NCBI RefSeq assembly: GCF_018362975.1 | Contig: NZ_CP074371.1 | Span: 6,138,001-6,202,000 of the forward strand | Direction: 5' to 3' | DNA: 64,000 nt | DNA from: Nocardia tengchongensis | GTDB taxonomy: Bacteria; Actinomycetota; Actinomycetes; Mycobacteriales; Mycobacteriaceae | Shown here: piece after piece, positions 17,400 to 25,801 of the stretch | Position numbering within the stretch: position 1 is the stretch's first letter | How the letters are laid out: each line of letters begins with the position of its first letter | Position numbers and translations under genes: made by a program | Notes under the pieces: model-generated | Databases searched by the model: none | Told to the model about the DNA's origin: nothing | What the model saw: only the letters and a program-made list of their open reading frames with translations

Positions 17400-17430
17400 A
17401 ACTGAGTCACTTCGTCTCAGGGAGGTAGCC

Positions 17431-18714
17431 GTGACGGATTCGTTTCCGCCGAGTGTGGATCTGGTCTTGCGGGCCGCCCGCATCGCCGACGACACGGACC
17501 TGGTCGATATCGCGATCGCTGGGGGCGTGATCGTCGCGATCGGCCACCGGCTGCCCGAGCGCGGCGCCGACGAGATCGACTGCGCCGGGCGCGTAGTCAT
17601 CCCCGGTCTCGTCGAAGCCCATCTCCACCTGGACAAAGCCCTGCTGGACTCCGAGAAGTCCAACCCCGACGGCACCCTCGCCGGGGCGATCAGCGTGACC
17701 GCCGAACTCAAGCGCGGCTTCACCGTCCCCGCCATACGCGACCGCGCCCGCCGCGTGCTCGACATGGCGATCACCAACGGCACCACCGCCATCCGCGCCC
17801 ATCCCGACGTCGACCCGATCGTCGGACTCCGCGGCGTCACCGCCCTGCTCGACCTCCGCGAGGAGTACCGCGACCGCCTCGATCTCCAGATCGTCGCCTT
17901 CCCTCAGGAAGGAATCCTCCGGTCCCCCGGCACCCTGGATCTGCTCCGTGAAAGCCTCTACGCGGGTGCCGACGTCCTCGGCGGGTGCGCCTACAACGAG
18001 AGCACCGTCGACGACTCCCGTCGCCATGTCGACCTCATCTTCGACCTGGCCGCCGAATTCGATGTTCCCCTGGACATTCACGCCGACTTCGCCGACGACG
18101 CCTGCGATCCCCGCTACGCGATGGCCGACTACATCGCGGAACTCACCGAGCTCACCGGACGCCATGGGCGGGTCACGCTGGGGCACATGACGTCTCTCGC
18201 CGGCCGTTCGCCTGCTGACCGGGCTCGCACCCTTGAACGTCTGGCGTCTGCGGGGATCTCGGTCGTTCCGCTGCCTGCCACCGATATGCATCTTGGTGGG
18301 CGATCTGATGCCGTCAATGTGCGCCGGGGTATCGCGCCCGTTCGTGAGCTTTGGGAAGCGGGGGTTACTACCGCGTACTCGTCCAATAACGTTCGGAATG
18401 CCTTCACTCCGTTTGGGAATGCTGACATGCTCGATATCGGGTTGTTTCTGGCTCAGACCGGGCATCTGTCGGGGCCGGAGGATTTGACTCGTGTTCTTGC
18501 GATGGCTACGACCGAAGCTGCGCGGACTATTGGGATCGCCGACAGGTACGGGGTGAAGGTGGGTGCGTGCGCGGATCTGGTTGTGCTATCCAGCTATCGG
18601 CTCGGGGACGCGCTGCTTGATCGGCCCGACAGGAACTATGTTTTCAAAGGCGGTCGGGTGACTGCTCGGACTACCCGGACGCAGGAACTGATTGGGCCTG
18701 GGGCCAAGGGCTAA
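17431..18714 (+). CDS. amidohydrolase, cytosine-deaminase-like, second copy
   Basis: Amidohydrolase-superfamily protein of 427 aa, homologous in layout to the one at 14367-15635. Motifs: PGLVEAHLHLDKA, DIHADFADD and LGHMTSLAG. At the position of the usual catalytic Asp (GNDGIRD in the neighbour) it has SNNVRN, so Asn replaces Asp; the activity may be altered or belong to another subgroup. GTG at 17431 follows GGGAGGTAG. From about 18190 to the stop, codon choice changes sharply: many T-ending codons (gtt, ctt, gat, act) replace the C/G-ending codons of the first two thirds, suggesting a mosaic gene. It lies directly after the GntR gene with its own operator-like site. Confidence 0.85.
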   Translation: MTDSFPPSVDLVLRAARIADDTDLVDIAIAGGVIVAIGHRLPERGADEIDCAGRVVIPGLVEAHLHLDKALLDSEKSNPDGTLAGAISVTAELKRGFTVPAIRDRARRVLDMAITNGTTAIRAHPDVDPIVGLRGVTALLDLREEYRDRLDLQIVAFPQEGILRSPGTLDLLRESLYAGADVLGGCAYNESTVDDSRRHVDLIFDLAAEFDVPLDIHADFADDACDPRYAMADYIAELTELTGRHGRVTLGHMTSLAGRSPADRARTLERLASAGISVVPLPATDMHLGGRSDAVNVRRGIAPVRELWEAGVTTAYSSNNVRNAFTPFGNADMLDIGLFLAQTGHLSGPEDLTRVLAMATTEAARTIGIADRYGVKVGACADLVVLSSYRLGDALLDRPDRNYVFKGGRVTARTTRTQELIGPGAKG

Positions 18715-19084
18715 AAGAAGGACTAAAAGATAAAAGACGCCTGGAGAAGGGAGAGGGCTGGCTGGGTTGGGAGGCTCGCTCGCCTTCCAGCCTCATTACG
18801 GCTCGGCCGTGGATCGGGCCCGGTGTGGGGGTACAAGCACTCTGAAGTTGTCGAGGAACACGCACCGTGAGGTGTGCTGAGAGGGAAGGGCTGGGGTCGT
18901 CTCGAGCCCTCAAGTCTTTGGGTCTTTGGTCTTTGGCTCGAGAAGGTGATCCGTGCAGTCCGTGGGCCGGGATCGGCGGCTCACGGCTCCCAACTCGGCG
19001 TCAGCCCAAGTGCGGTAGGGCAGGCGAGGCGACCACACTCTATGTAGTTTTGCGCACGCCAGCAGGACACGAGCAGCACTGGAT
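18715..19084. other. 370-bp intergenic region, atypical composition
   Basis: No gene recognised on either strand. The first part is purine-rich (around 18714-18760). A short direct repeat of GTCTTTGG (three times, about 18913-18935) is bracketed by two CTCGAG hexamers. Composition is less GC-rich than the core genes, like the end of the preceding amidohydrolase, and it borders the DUF222/HNH gene. It may be part of the same acquired segment. Confidence 0.5.
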
Positions 19085-20536
19085 TCACGCAGCCCGTGAG
19101 CGCCACTTTCGGCAACTCGAATCGATCGCAGCCGCGATCGCCTGCCCCACGTGATGGCGATCGTTCACGCGCGGCGTGCCGGTGGGATCAACACTCTTCG
19201 GTGCAATCCACCCCGTTCGGCCTCGATGGGGTGAGTCCTTGCCCATCACAACGGTTTTCCAACCATCGGGCCCGTCATTGACGAGCGCGTGGCAGTGATC
19301 GCACGCCAGAGTCAGGTTCTTGATATCGGTCGGTCCGCCCTTGGCCCAATCGGTGACGTGGTGGGCGGCGCACATCGAGGCGGGTTGTTCACAACCCGGA
19401 CGGGTACATCCCTTGTCGCGGGCGATGAGTGCGAGCCGTTGGGCTCGGTTGGCGGTGCGGCGGGACCGCTGCAGGTACAGCGGCATCCCGTCCCCGTCGA
19501 GGACCGCGATCACCGGGTGGGTTCCCTCGGCCATCTTCAGTGCCTCGTTGATGGAGATCTGGGTGCCGGTGTTGGTGGTGGCCACCCCGGTCCCGTTCTC
19601 GAGGTCGGTCAGGCTCATGGTGAGAACAACCTCGACCGGCAGGCCCCGGTGCATGCCGAGCGCGCGCATGTTCACACCCGGCTGCACCAGAGCCATCAGC
19701 GCGTCGTGGGTGCGCTGCCCGGCATCACGCCGATCCCGGCCCGCGGCGGCGTCGAGAACGCTGTCGGCGATGAACCCACCAGACGCAGAAGGGCTTTCCG
19801 GGTCCTCCACGTTGCACATGCCCGGGCGGGCGAGCTTGGCGAACACAGCATCCAGGCACGCACGCAGTTCCGGGGTGATCCACCCTTCGATCCGTGACAT
19901 GCCATCCACGCCGGGGCGGCACAGGGTGATCCCACGCCGACGCCGACGGTCGGCATCAGAAACAACCTTCCCATCGGGATCGAGCCGCGCCAGAATGTCC
20001 CGGCCGATCTTCGGCAGATCATCGGGCCAGCCTTCACGCGAGTAGTCGACGAGGATCTCCTCGGCTTCCGTACGTGCTTCGGTGGGGATGTCGGTCGGGA
20101 GGTGGTCCATCACATCCATGATGTTGCGGACGTGATCCCGCGAAATATCCCCCGCGGCAAACGCTTCCGCCATAACAGGGAGCACCGCAGGACGGAGATG
20201 GCCGCTCGGTTCGAAGAATTCCCCGCAGTGGTGTGTCACCTTCACGCGCAGTGCCGCGTCATACCGCGACAGGCCGAGGGTGTGGCGCAGAAACGGCACC
20301 ATCTTCCCCGCACCAGAACGTGCATGCAGCGACCGCTCGCCAGCTTCGATGATCAGGCGCGTATCCAATGCGGCCAGTTGCCGCTTGCAGCCTTCGAGCT
20401 GCTGCATCAACGCCACGACATCCTCATCGGAGAACTGCGTCAACGTGGAGTTCTGAACGGATTCGCTCAGGGTCGAGACCGCGGCCGCCAGTTCAGCGAT
20501 ACCGCAGTCGTCGAGTGTCACCCCATTCGAATCCAT
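19085..20536 (-). CDS. DUF222 domain / HNH endonuclease protein (13E12 repeat family type)
   Basis: A 483-residue protein with an N-terminal DUF222 domain (about residues 30-330) and a C-terminal HNH nuclease motif: CTRPGCEQPASMCAAHHVTDW, GGPTDIKNLTLACDHCHALV. The Cys pairs and His residues for a zinc-bound HNH fold are present. Such proteins occur in many copies in Mycobacterium, Nocardia and relatives, and include the REP13E12 family of M. tuberculosis, which can carry phage attachment sites. The natural role is not established; a selfish or DNA-mobility role is often suspected. No flanking inverted repeats were found by eye. Its surroundings have altered codon use, consistent with acquisition. 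Confidence 0.85.
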   Translation of the reverse strand: MDSNGVTLDDCGIAELAAAVSTLSESVQNSTLTQFSDEDVVALMQQLEGCKRQLAALDTRLIIEAGERSLHARSGAGKMVPFLRHTLGLSRYDAALRVKVTHHCGEFFEPSGHLRPAVLPVMAEAFAAGDISRDHVRNIMDVMDHLPTDIPTEARTEAEEILVDYSREGWPDDLPKIGRDILARLDPDGKVVSDADRRRRRGITLCRPGVDGMSRIEGWITPELRACLDAVFAKLARPGMCNVEDPESPSASGGFIADSVLDAAAGRDRRDAGQRTHDALMALVQPGVNMRALGMHRGLPVEVVLTMSLTDLENGTGVATTNTGTQISINEALKMAEGTHPVIAVLDGDGMPLYLQRSRRTANRAQRLALIARDKGCTRPGCEQPASMCAAHHVTDWAKGGPTDIKNLTLACDHCHALVNDGPDGWKTVVMGKDSPHRGRTGWIAPKSVDPTGTPRVNDRHHVGQAIAAAIDSSCRKWRSRAA

Positions 20537-20559
20537 GTGCTAATTCTACGCCCGCGCGA

Positions 20560-21750
20560 TCACCATGGGAACCCGAAATGTCCAGTATCGCAACCCTTTT
20601 CAGCAATTGTTGAGAGCAAACTCCGATCCATACCGGCCGCCCCAACCAAACACAAACCACTCGGAATTCCCCGCACCCCAGGCAATGGAAAACTAACCGC
20701 CGGCCCCCCAACTATCGAAGCCAAACACGTCAAATGCAAAGTCCGCGCCCGCCCGGATTCCAACGCCCCCGCCAAAGCCGTCCGAGGCGGCGCCAGCGTA
20801 GCGGTGGTCGGCAACACAAGGATCCGCCCGCTCAATGCGGCCCGAAGCGCATCCGCCGCTTCGCGCAGCACTCCCCGCGCATCATTCGCTTGTTCTGTCG
20901 TTACCGTCGAGGCCACCTCGAAGCGCTGCGCCACTTCGGATTCCAGCGCACCGGGGTGCAGCGTGATCCACTCACCATGGTTCCTCCAAGCCTCGAAGGC
21001 CTGGACCACCCGGAAGGCACTGAACCAGCCGTCGAGGTCGGCGTTCATGTCGTGGTCGACAGCACCGAGCCGAGCCGCCGCGTCGAGGCTCACGGCCGCA
21101 AGCTCGTCGTCGGCCACCGCGCACAGGCTGCGATCGACCACGAGCTCGGCCGGAGCCGCATCCTGTTCGGGGAGCAGGCATTCGGCGACAGCCCGCAGCG
21201 TCTCCAGGTCACGGGTGATCCATCCCACGGTGTCGAAGGACTCCGCCAGCGGCAGCACCCCCGTGGTCGAGATACACCCGTGTGAGGTCCGAATCCCCCA
21301 CAGCCCTTGGTAGGCGGCAGGTACTCGAATAGATCCCGCAGTGTCGGTTCCCAATCCGATCGTGGCCTCACCCCCTGCGACCGCCACGGCGGAGCCACTG
21401 GATGATCCACCCGGAATCCGTTGCGGAGCAGCAGGATTGATCGGCATCCCGTAGCGCCCGTTGCCGCCCGTGATGCTGTACGCGAATTCATCGGTGTGCG
21501 CGATCCCGGCGACATCAGCTCCCGACGCCAGCAGCTGAGAGACGACCGCGGCATGCACATGCTCCGGCTCCCCCAAGAACTCCGGAACCCCACCTCCCAG
21601 CGGATATCCGGCGACCGCGTAGAGGTCCTTCACCGCCACGGTATGACCAGAAAGCGGACCGTCACCCGAAGCGGGAACCAGCGGCGTACCCCGCTCTCGC
21701 CATACTCGGTTGTCAGCCACCGGATCCGGCATCGCCCGTGCCGCCGTCAT
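20560..21750 (-). CDS. amidase, amidase-signature family
   Basis: Predicted serine amidase of 396 aa hydrolysing a carboxamide to acid plus ammonia. The Ser-cisSer-Lys site is visible: Lys in HTVAVKDLY near residue 38, and the glycine/serine-rich signature GGSSSGSAVAVAGG followed by GLGTDTAGSIRVPAA with the nucleophilic Ser. Length is short for the family (usually 430-520), closer to indole-acetamide- or AtzE-like forms. The ATG at 21750 overlaps the stop of the upstream formamidase by one base (TGATG), so the two are translationally coupled. Codon use in the last third is less GC-rich. The substrate is unknown. Confidence 0.85.
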   Translation of the reverse strand: MTAARAMPDPVADNRVWRERGTPLVPASGDGPLSGHTVAVKDLYAVAGYPLGGGVPEFLGEPEHVHAAVVSQLLASGADVAGIAHTDEFAYSITGGNGRYGMPINPAAPQRIPGGSSSGSAVAVAGGEATIGLGTDTAGSIRVPAAYQGLWGIRTSHGCISTTGVLPLAESFDTVGWITRDLETLRAVAECLLPEQDAAPAELVVDRSLCAVADDELAAVSLDAAARLGAVDHDMNADLDGWFSAFRVVQAFEAWRNHGEWITLHPGALESEVAQRFEVASTVTTEQANDARGVLREAADALRAALSGRILVLPTTATLAPPRTALAGALESGRARTLHLTCLASIVGGPAVSFPLPGVRGIPSGLCLVGAAGMDRSLLSTIAEKGCDTGHFGFPW

Positions 21751-22889
21751 CACGCCCGCTCGAGCACGTGCTTGGCCAGCTCGGTGGCGGCATGTCCGGC
21801 AAAGTCCGCGACCCGCACTTCCCCATGCACCCCCCGAACCTGGTCCACAGCCTGCGAGATATTGAAATCCGCTGCGGCACTGAGATACAGGTACGCATGC
21901 TGCGGGTCGGCGTCGAACAGCGAGACCACCAGCTCGATGGCGTTGCGCACACACAGCTCGAGCGCCTTGTTCAGGTCTTCACTCAAGCCCGTGGGAATCA
22001 GCAGCCCATGAGATGCCGCGAATGGCCCAATACCCCGCCCGAGTCCGGCCGAGACCTGCGCGGCCGGAATGACGTCGACCGTCAAGGTGGCCCGCAACGG
22101 CGCTTCCAAAGCCGTGAGCGCCACTTCCCCATTCCCCTGGGCGAAGTGGGGATCACCTATGTAGAAGAGCGCGTCCGGCACCTGCACCGGCAGGAACAGC
22201 GTCGCCCCGGCCGTCAACCGCCGGATGTCGATATTGCCTCCGTGCAGTCCCGGCGGCACCGAGGACACCCGGCTGTCCGTGTCCGTCGCGACACCGATGA
22301 TGCCCAGGAACGGATTCAATGGAAAGCTGGCCTGCCGCATCCGATCCGGATGCATCGGCATCGTTCCGTACCATGCCCCGTCCCGCTCTTCGACGGCACA
22401 GAACTGCCCGTAGTTGCCGTCGAATCCGACCTTGTTCGCCAGTACACCCCGCGCGTGCCGAGTGGATACGACGCCGTAGGGCGCGCGCATGGACAGTGCG
22501 TCGATGCGGATGGCGAGCAGGTCTCCGGGTTGCGCTCCGGCCACCGCGACTGGGCCGGTGATGATGTGCGGACCGGCCAGCGAGTCACGGCGGCGGGTTC
22601 CCGCCACGTCGATGGCGTCGGCGAGGACCTGGTCGCGTTCGACGCCGTGCCGCCCGAAGTACGCCACCGGGTCCGAGCCCTGGTCGTCGAGAATGCCTTC
22701 GTGGCTGACGGTGTCGATCACGATGGTCGCGCCCGGCGCGATGGTCGCGACGGGGCGGTCGCCGGTGCGGGGCAGGCGGCCCCACAGCACCGCCGCCGGA
22801 TCGACCGGCAGATAGTCAGCGCCGCCGATTCCCTCACCCTGTTGCAGTACCGGAAACGCCGGGGCGAACCCCCGCACGATCGACGTCAC
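21750..22889 (-). CDS. acetamidase/formamidase family protein
   Basis: Predicted FmdA/AmdA-type amidase of 379 aa, releasing ammonia from formamide, acetamide or similar small amides in the cytoplasm. Family features: PGATIVIDTVSHEG with DQGSDPVAYFG, ITGPVAVAGAQPGDLLAIRI, LHGGNIDIRRLTAGATLFLPV, and ALFYIGDPHFAQGNGEV, which hold the conserved Asp/His metal-site residues. The GTG at 22889 is preceded by GGAAGG. It is first in a two-gene unit with the amidase and is divergent from a GntR regulator with operator-like palindromes between them. The pair is likely inducible for amide nitrogen use. Confidence 0.88.
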   Translation of the reverse strand: MTSIVRGFAPAFPVLQQGEGIGGADYLPVDPAAVLWGRLPRTGDRPVATIAPGATIVIDTVSHEGILDDQGSDPVAYFGRHGVERDQVLADAIDVAGTRRRDSLAGPHIITGPVAVAGAQPGDLLAIRIDALSMRAPYGVVSTRHARGVLANKVGFDGNYGQFCAVEERDGAWYGTMPMHPDRMRQASFPLNPFLGIIGVATDTDSRVSSVPPGLHGGNIDIRRLTAGATLFLPVQVPDALFYIGDPHFAQGNGEVALTALEAPLRATLTVDVIPAAQVSAGLGRGIGPFAASHGLLIPTGLSEDLNKALELCVRNAIELVVSLFDADPQHAYLYLSAAADFNISQAVDQVRGVHGEVRVADFAGHAATELAKHVLERA

Positions 22890-22906
22890 GTCGCTACCTT
22901 CCCTCC

Positions 22907-22928
22907 CCGACCAGAATTGGTCGGACCA
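22907..22928. promoter_or_regulatory. overlapping palindromes: candidate GntR/FadR-type operator
   Basis: TGGTCGGACCA (22918-22928) fits the TGGT-N3-ACCA pattern bound by FadR-subfamily GntR regulators such as PdhR. It overlaps a second perfect palindrome, CCGACCA-GAAT-TGGTCGG (22907-22924). The site is 18 bp from the formamidase start and about 118 bp from the GntR start, and probably serves that regulator. Confidence 0.6.
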
Positions 22929-23045
22929 TCCGATGTGCCGACCATAAGTCAGCCGAACGATCGAGGTCGGGCCGCGAAACCTAACGTAACTCGTGTTTTA
23001 CCTCCACGAAATGGCGTGCCCGGGAAGGGATTTAGACTCGGGCTC

Positions 23046-23741
23046 GTGACGGCATCGATTCCGCCGCTCCGTCGGCGGGCACGCAGTGTCAGCGCGGAGG
23101 TGGCGGCGCACCTGGAGGGTTTGATCACCAGCGGTGAGCTTCGCGCGGGCGATCGGTTGCCGCCCGAGCGGGAACTGGCGGCGAGTATGAGCGTGTCTCG
23201 ATCCTCCTTGCGCCAAGCCATGTTCGAGCTGGAATCCAAGAAGCTCATCGAACGCCGGCAGGGGCGGGGCAGCACCGTCATCGACATGCCGCGTCGCGCG
23301 GGCGATCTCGCGGGTGGGCTGGCGGAGCTCGATATCGAGCTCGGTTACGCCACCGAGTTGCGTGATCTGGTGGAGCCGCGCATCGCCGAACTGGCCGCGC
23401 TGCGGGCCGTCGACTCCAACCTGCTGTCCCTCGACGACGTACTGACCCGATCCAGCGACACCCTCTCCCCCGCCGAATCCCTGCGCCTCGACATCGAATT
23501 CCACACCCTGCTCGCGCATGCCGCACAGAACCCGCTGCTGGTCACGCTCTGCACGATGACCACCGACTGGACCCGCCGCACCCGCACCCTGTCCCATCGC
23601 ACCCGGCACGCCCGTCGCCTGTCCTTGGAAGGACACCACCGCATCTACGCGGCCGTCGCGGCCCACGACGGCGCGGCCGCGGCGGCGGCGATGGAACTAC
23701 ACCTGCGCGAGGTCCGTGAGATCAGCGGTCCGCCGCGGTGA
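23046..23741 (+). CDS. GntR-family regulator, FadR/FCD type
   Basis: Transcription factor of 231 aa. Winged HTH: VAAHLEGLITSGELRAGDRL, PPERELAASMSVSRSSLRQAMFELESKKLIERRQGRGSTV in two parts. The C-terminal FCD domain carries ELRDLVEPRIAELAALRA, LDIEFHTLLAHAAQNPLL and HHRIYAAVAAHDG, where the His residues usually bind a metal. The GTG at 23046 is chosen because upstream sequence is the regulatory gap. It is divergent from the formamidase/amidase unit and is its likely regulator. The last 20 bp overlap the convergent AraC-type gene. Confidence 0.88.
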   Translation: MTASIPPLRRRARSVSAEVAAHLEGLITSGELRAGDRLPPERELAASMSVSRSSLRQAMFELESKKLIERRQGRGSTVIDMPRRAGDLAGGLAELDIELGYATELRDLVEPRIAELAALRAVDSNLLSLDDVLTRSSDTLSPAESLRLDIEFHTLLAHAAQNPLLVTLCTMTTDWTRRTRTLSHRTRHARRLSLEGHHRIYAAVAAHDGAAAAAAMELHLREVREISGPPR

Positions 23742-24705
23742 CCGGCGACCCGCTCCGGAAGGTGCGGCGGTAGGCGAGCGGCGCGACACCGATGGCCTCG
23801 TGCAGGTGCTGACGTAGCGAGGCCCCGGTCGCGAAGCCGACCTCGCCGGCGATCCGATCCACCGAAAGCTCGGTGGTTTCCAGCAATTCGCGCGCCCGGA
23901 ACACGCGTTGCCGGATCAGCCACCGGCCCGGGCTCATGCCCACTTCGTCGCGGAAGCGGCGGGCGAAGGTGCGGCCGCTCATCCGCGCACGGTCGGCGAG
24001 ATCGGCCATGGTCAGCGGCCGGTGCAGGTTTTCCAGGGCCCATTGGCGCGCCGCGGCGGTGCCCGCGGCCGACGGCGGCGGCACCGGCTGCTCGATGAAC
24101 TGAGCCTGACCGCCCTCACGCCACGGCGGCACCACGCAGCGACGGGCGACCATATTGGCGACCTCGCTGCCGTGGTCGCGGCGAATCAGGTGCAGGCACA
24201 GGTCGACTCCGGCGGTGGCGCCGGCGGAAGTCAGGATGTCGCCGTCGTCGACGTAGAGCACGTTCGGGTCGACGGCGATTCTCGGGAACGTCCGCTGGAA
24301 CCGGTCGGCGAAGTTCCAGTGCGTGGTGGCGGGCCGGTCGTCGAGCAGCCCGGCCGCGGCGACCACGATCGCACCAGTACAGATCGACACGATCCGCACC
24401 CCGGGCCGGATCGACGCCAGCGCCGACGAAACAGCCTGCGGCAGGCCATGTTCCAGGATCGGGACGACATCGCACGGCGGAATCACCACGGTGTCCGCGG
24501 TTTCCAGCGCCCGCGCGTCATGCGCCACCGCGATGTCGAAGTCCGAGTTGCTGCGCACCGGCCGCCCGTCGAGCGAGCAGGTGATCACCTCGTAGCGTCC
24601 GTCCGCCGTCCCGAACACGCGGTTCGGGATGCCGAGCTCGAACGGATACACCCCGTCGAGAGCCAGTACCACGATGCGATGCGGCTGCATGCCGTCCGAT
24701 TGCAT
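23722..24705 (-). CDS. GlxA-type AraC-family regulator (DJ-1/PfpI plus AraC HTH)
   Basis: A 327-residue transcription factor. Residues 8-175 form a DJ-1/PfpI-like domain: IVVLALDGVYPFELGIP at the start and VSICTGAIVVAAAGLLD with the nucleophile-elbow Cys, then TTHW. Residues 225-320 are an AraC/XylS domain with two HTH motifs (MADLADRARMSGRTFARRFR and VDRIAGEVGFATGASLRQHL). Proteins of this layout respond to small metabolites such as amides, nitriles or arginine derivatives. It is divergent from the oxidoreductase gene at 24776 with a 70-bp gap, so it likely controls it. The 3' end overlaps the convergent GntR gene by 20 bp. Confidence 0.9.
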   Translation of the reverse strand: MQSDGMQPHRIVVLALDGVYPFELGIPNRVFGTADGRYEVITCSLDGRPVRSNSDFDIAVAHDARALETADTVVIPPCDVVPILEHGLPQAVSSALASIRPGVRIVSICTGAIVVAAAGLLDDRPATTHWNFADRFQRTFPRIAVDPNVLYVDDGDILTSAGATAGVDLCLHLIRRDHGSEVANMVARRCVVPPWREGGQAQFIEQPVPPPSAAGTAAARQWALENLHRPLTMADLADRARMSGRTFARRFRDEVGMSPGRWLIRQRVFRARELLETTELSVDRIAGEVGFATGASLRQHLHEAIGVAPLAYRRTFRSGSPVTAADR

Positions 24706-24775
24706 GGCGTAATCCTATCGAATAATGGCGATCGTGCCATTTCCCCGGGCTCCGTCCGGCGGCAGGCTGAGAGGC

Positions 24776-25743
24776 ATGAGCGACAAGGACATCACCGTTC
24801 CCACCACCATGAAGGCGATCAGCCAGGACGTGCTCGGCGGTCCCGACGTGCTGCACGAGGTGGAACTGCCGGTGCCGCAACCCGGTCCCAGCGAGATCCT
24901 GGTCCGGGTCCGCGCCACCGCCCTGAACCCGACCGACTGGAAGCATCGCGCGACCCAGGGCATGTTCCTCCCCGCGCCGCCCTTCGTGCTCGGCTGGGAC
25001 GTCTCCGGCGAGGTCGTGGCCGTCGGCTTCGGCGTCACCCTCTTCCAACCGGGTGACGAGGTGTTCGGCATGCTCCCCTACCCGCACGGCCACGGTGCCG
25101 CCGCCCAGTACGTCACCGCCACCGCGCGCGCCTTCGCCCGCAAGCCCGCCAACCTCGACCACATCCAGGCCGCCGCCCTCCCGCTGACCTCGCTGACCGC
25201 CTACCAGGCCATCGTCGACACGGCGAATGTGCGAGCTGGGCAACGGGTTCTGATCCATGCCGCCGCCGGTGGCGTCGGCCATGTCGCGGTCCAGATCGCC
25301 AAGGCTCGCGGTGCGTACGTGATCGGCACCGCCAGCGCCGCCAATCACGACTTCCTGCGCGGCATCGGTGCCGACGAGGTGCTGGACTACCGGACCACCG
25401 ATTTCGCCGAAACCGTCCGCGATATCGACATGGTGCTCGATCCGATCGACTCCGAGCACGCCCTCCGCTCACTGCGCACGCTGCGGCCCGGCGGCATCGT
25501 GGTCCTCATCCGCCCGACCACCACCGACCAGCTACACACCGAGGCCGAAAGGCTCCGCGTCCGAGCCGTTTCCCTGCTGGTCGAGGCAGACCATGAGGGA
25601 TGAACGCGATCCGGGAACTCGCCGAATCGGGCGCGCTGCGGCCCACGATCGCGGGCGCCTTCCCCCTCGCCGACGCCGCGAAGGCGCACGCCCTGGGCGA
25701 CACCGGCCGCACGGTCGGCAAGCTGGTCCTCACCGTCGACTGA
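24776..25743 (+). CDS. quinone-oxidoreductase-like medium-chain dehydrogenase (one frameshift)
   Basis: NAD(P)H-dependent MDR-superfamily oxidoreductase (about 322 aa after correction). GroES-like N-terminus with ALNPTDWKHR and FVLGWDVSGEVVAVG; nucleotide-binding AAAGGVGHVAVQIAK near residue 160. Zinc-ligand residues are absent, placing it with zeta-crystallin/QOR-type enzymes. The main frame ends at 25603, but the next frame continues as MNAIRELAESGALRPTIA and ends TVGKLVLTVD at 25743, the usual end of the family. One base is therefore missing near 25597. The likely regulator is the divergent GlxA-type gene. Substrate unknown. Confidence 0.85.
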
Positions 25744-25756
25744 CGCCGCGAACACA

Positions 25757-25789
25757 CATCGGCCGTACCCGATACGGGTACGGCCGATG
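25757..25789. terminator. bidirectional terminator hairpin before ruvB
   Basis: CATCGGCCGTACCCG (25757-25771) and CGGGTACGGCCGATG (25775-25789) form a perfect 15-bp stem with a three-base loop. It sits between the convergent oxidoreductase (ends 25743) and ruvB (ends 25802). No T-tract is present. Confidence 0.75.
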
Positions 25790-25801
25790 CGGCACAGTCG
25801 C

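Noticed and set aside
25604..25743. Separate small gene after the oxidoreductase
   Set aside because: Its product is the normal C-terminal end of the oxidoreductase family and is only separated by a one-base shift near 25597.
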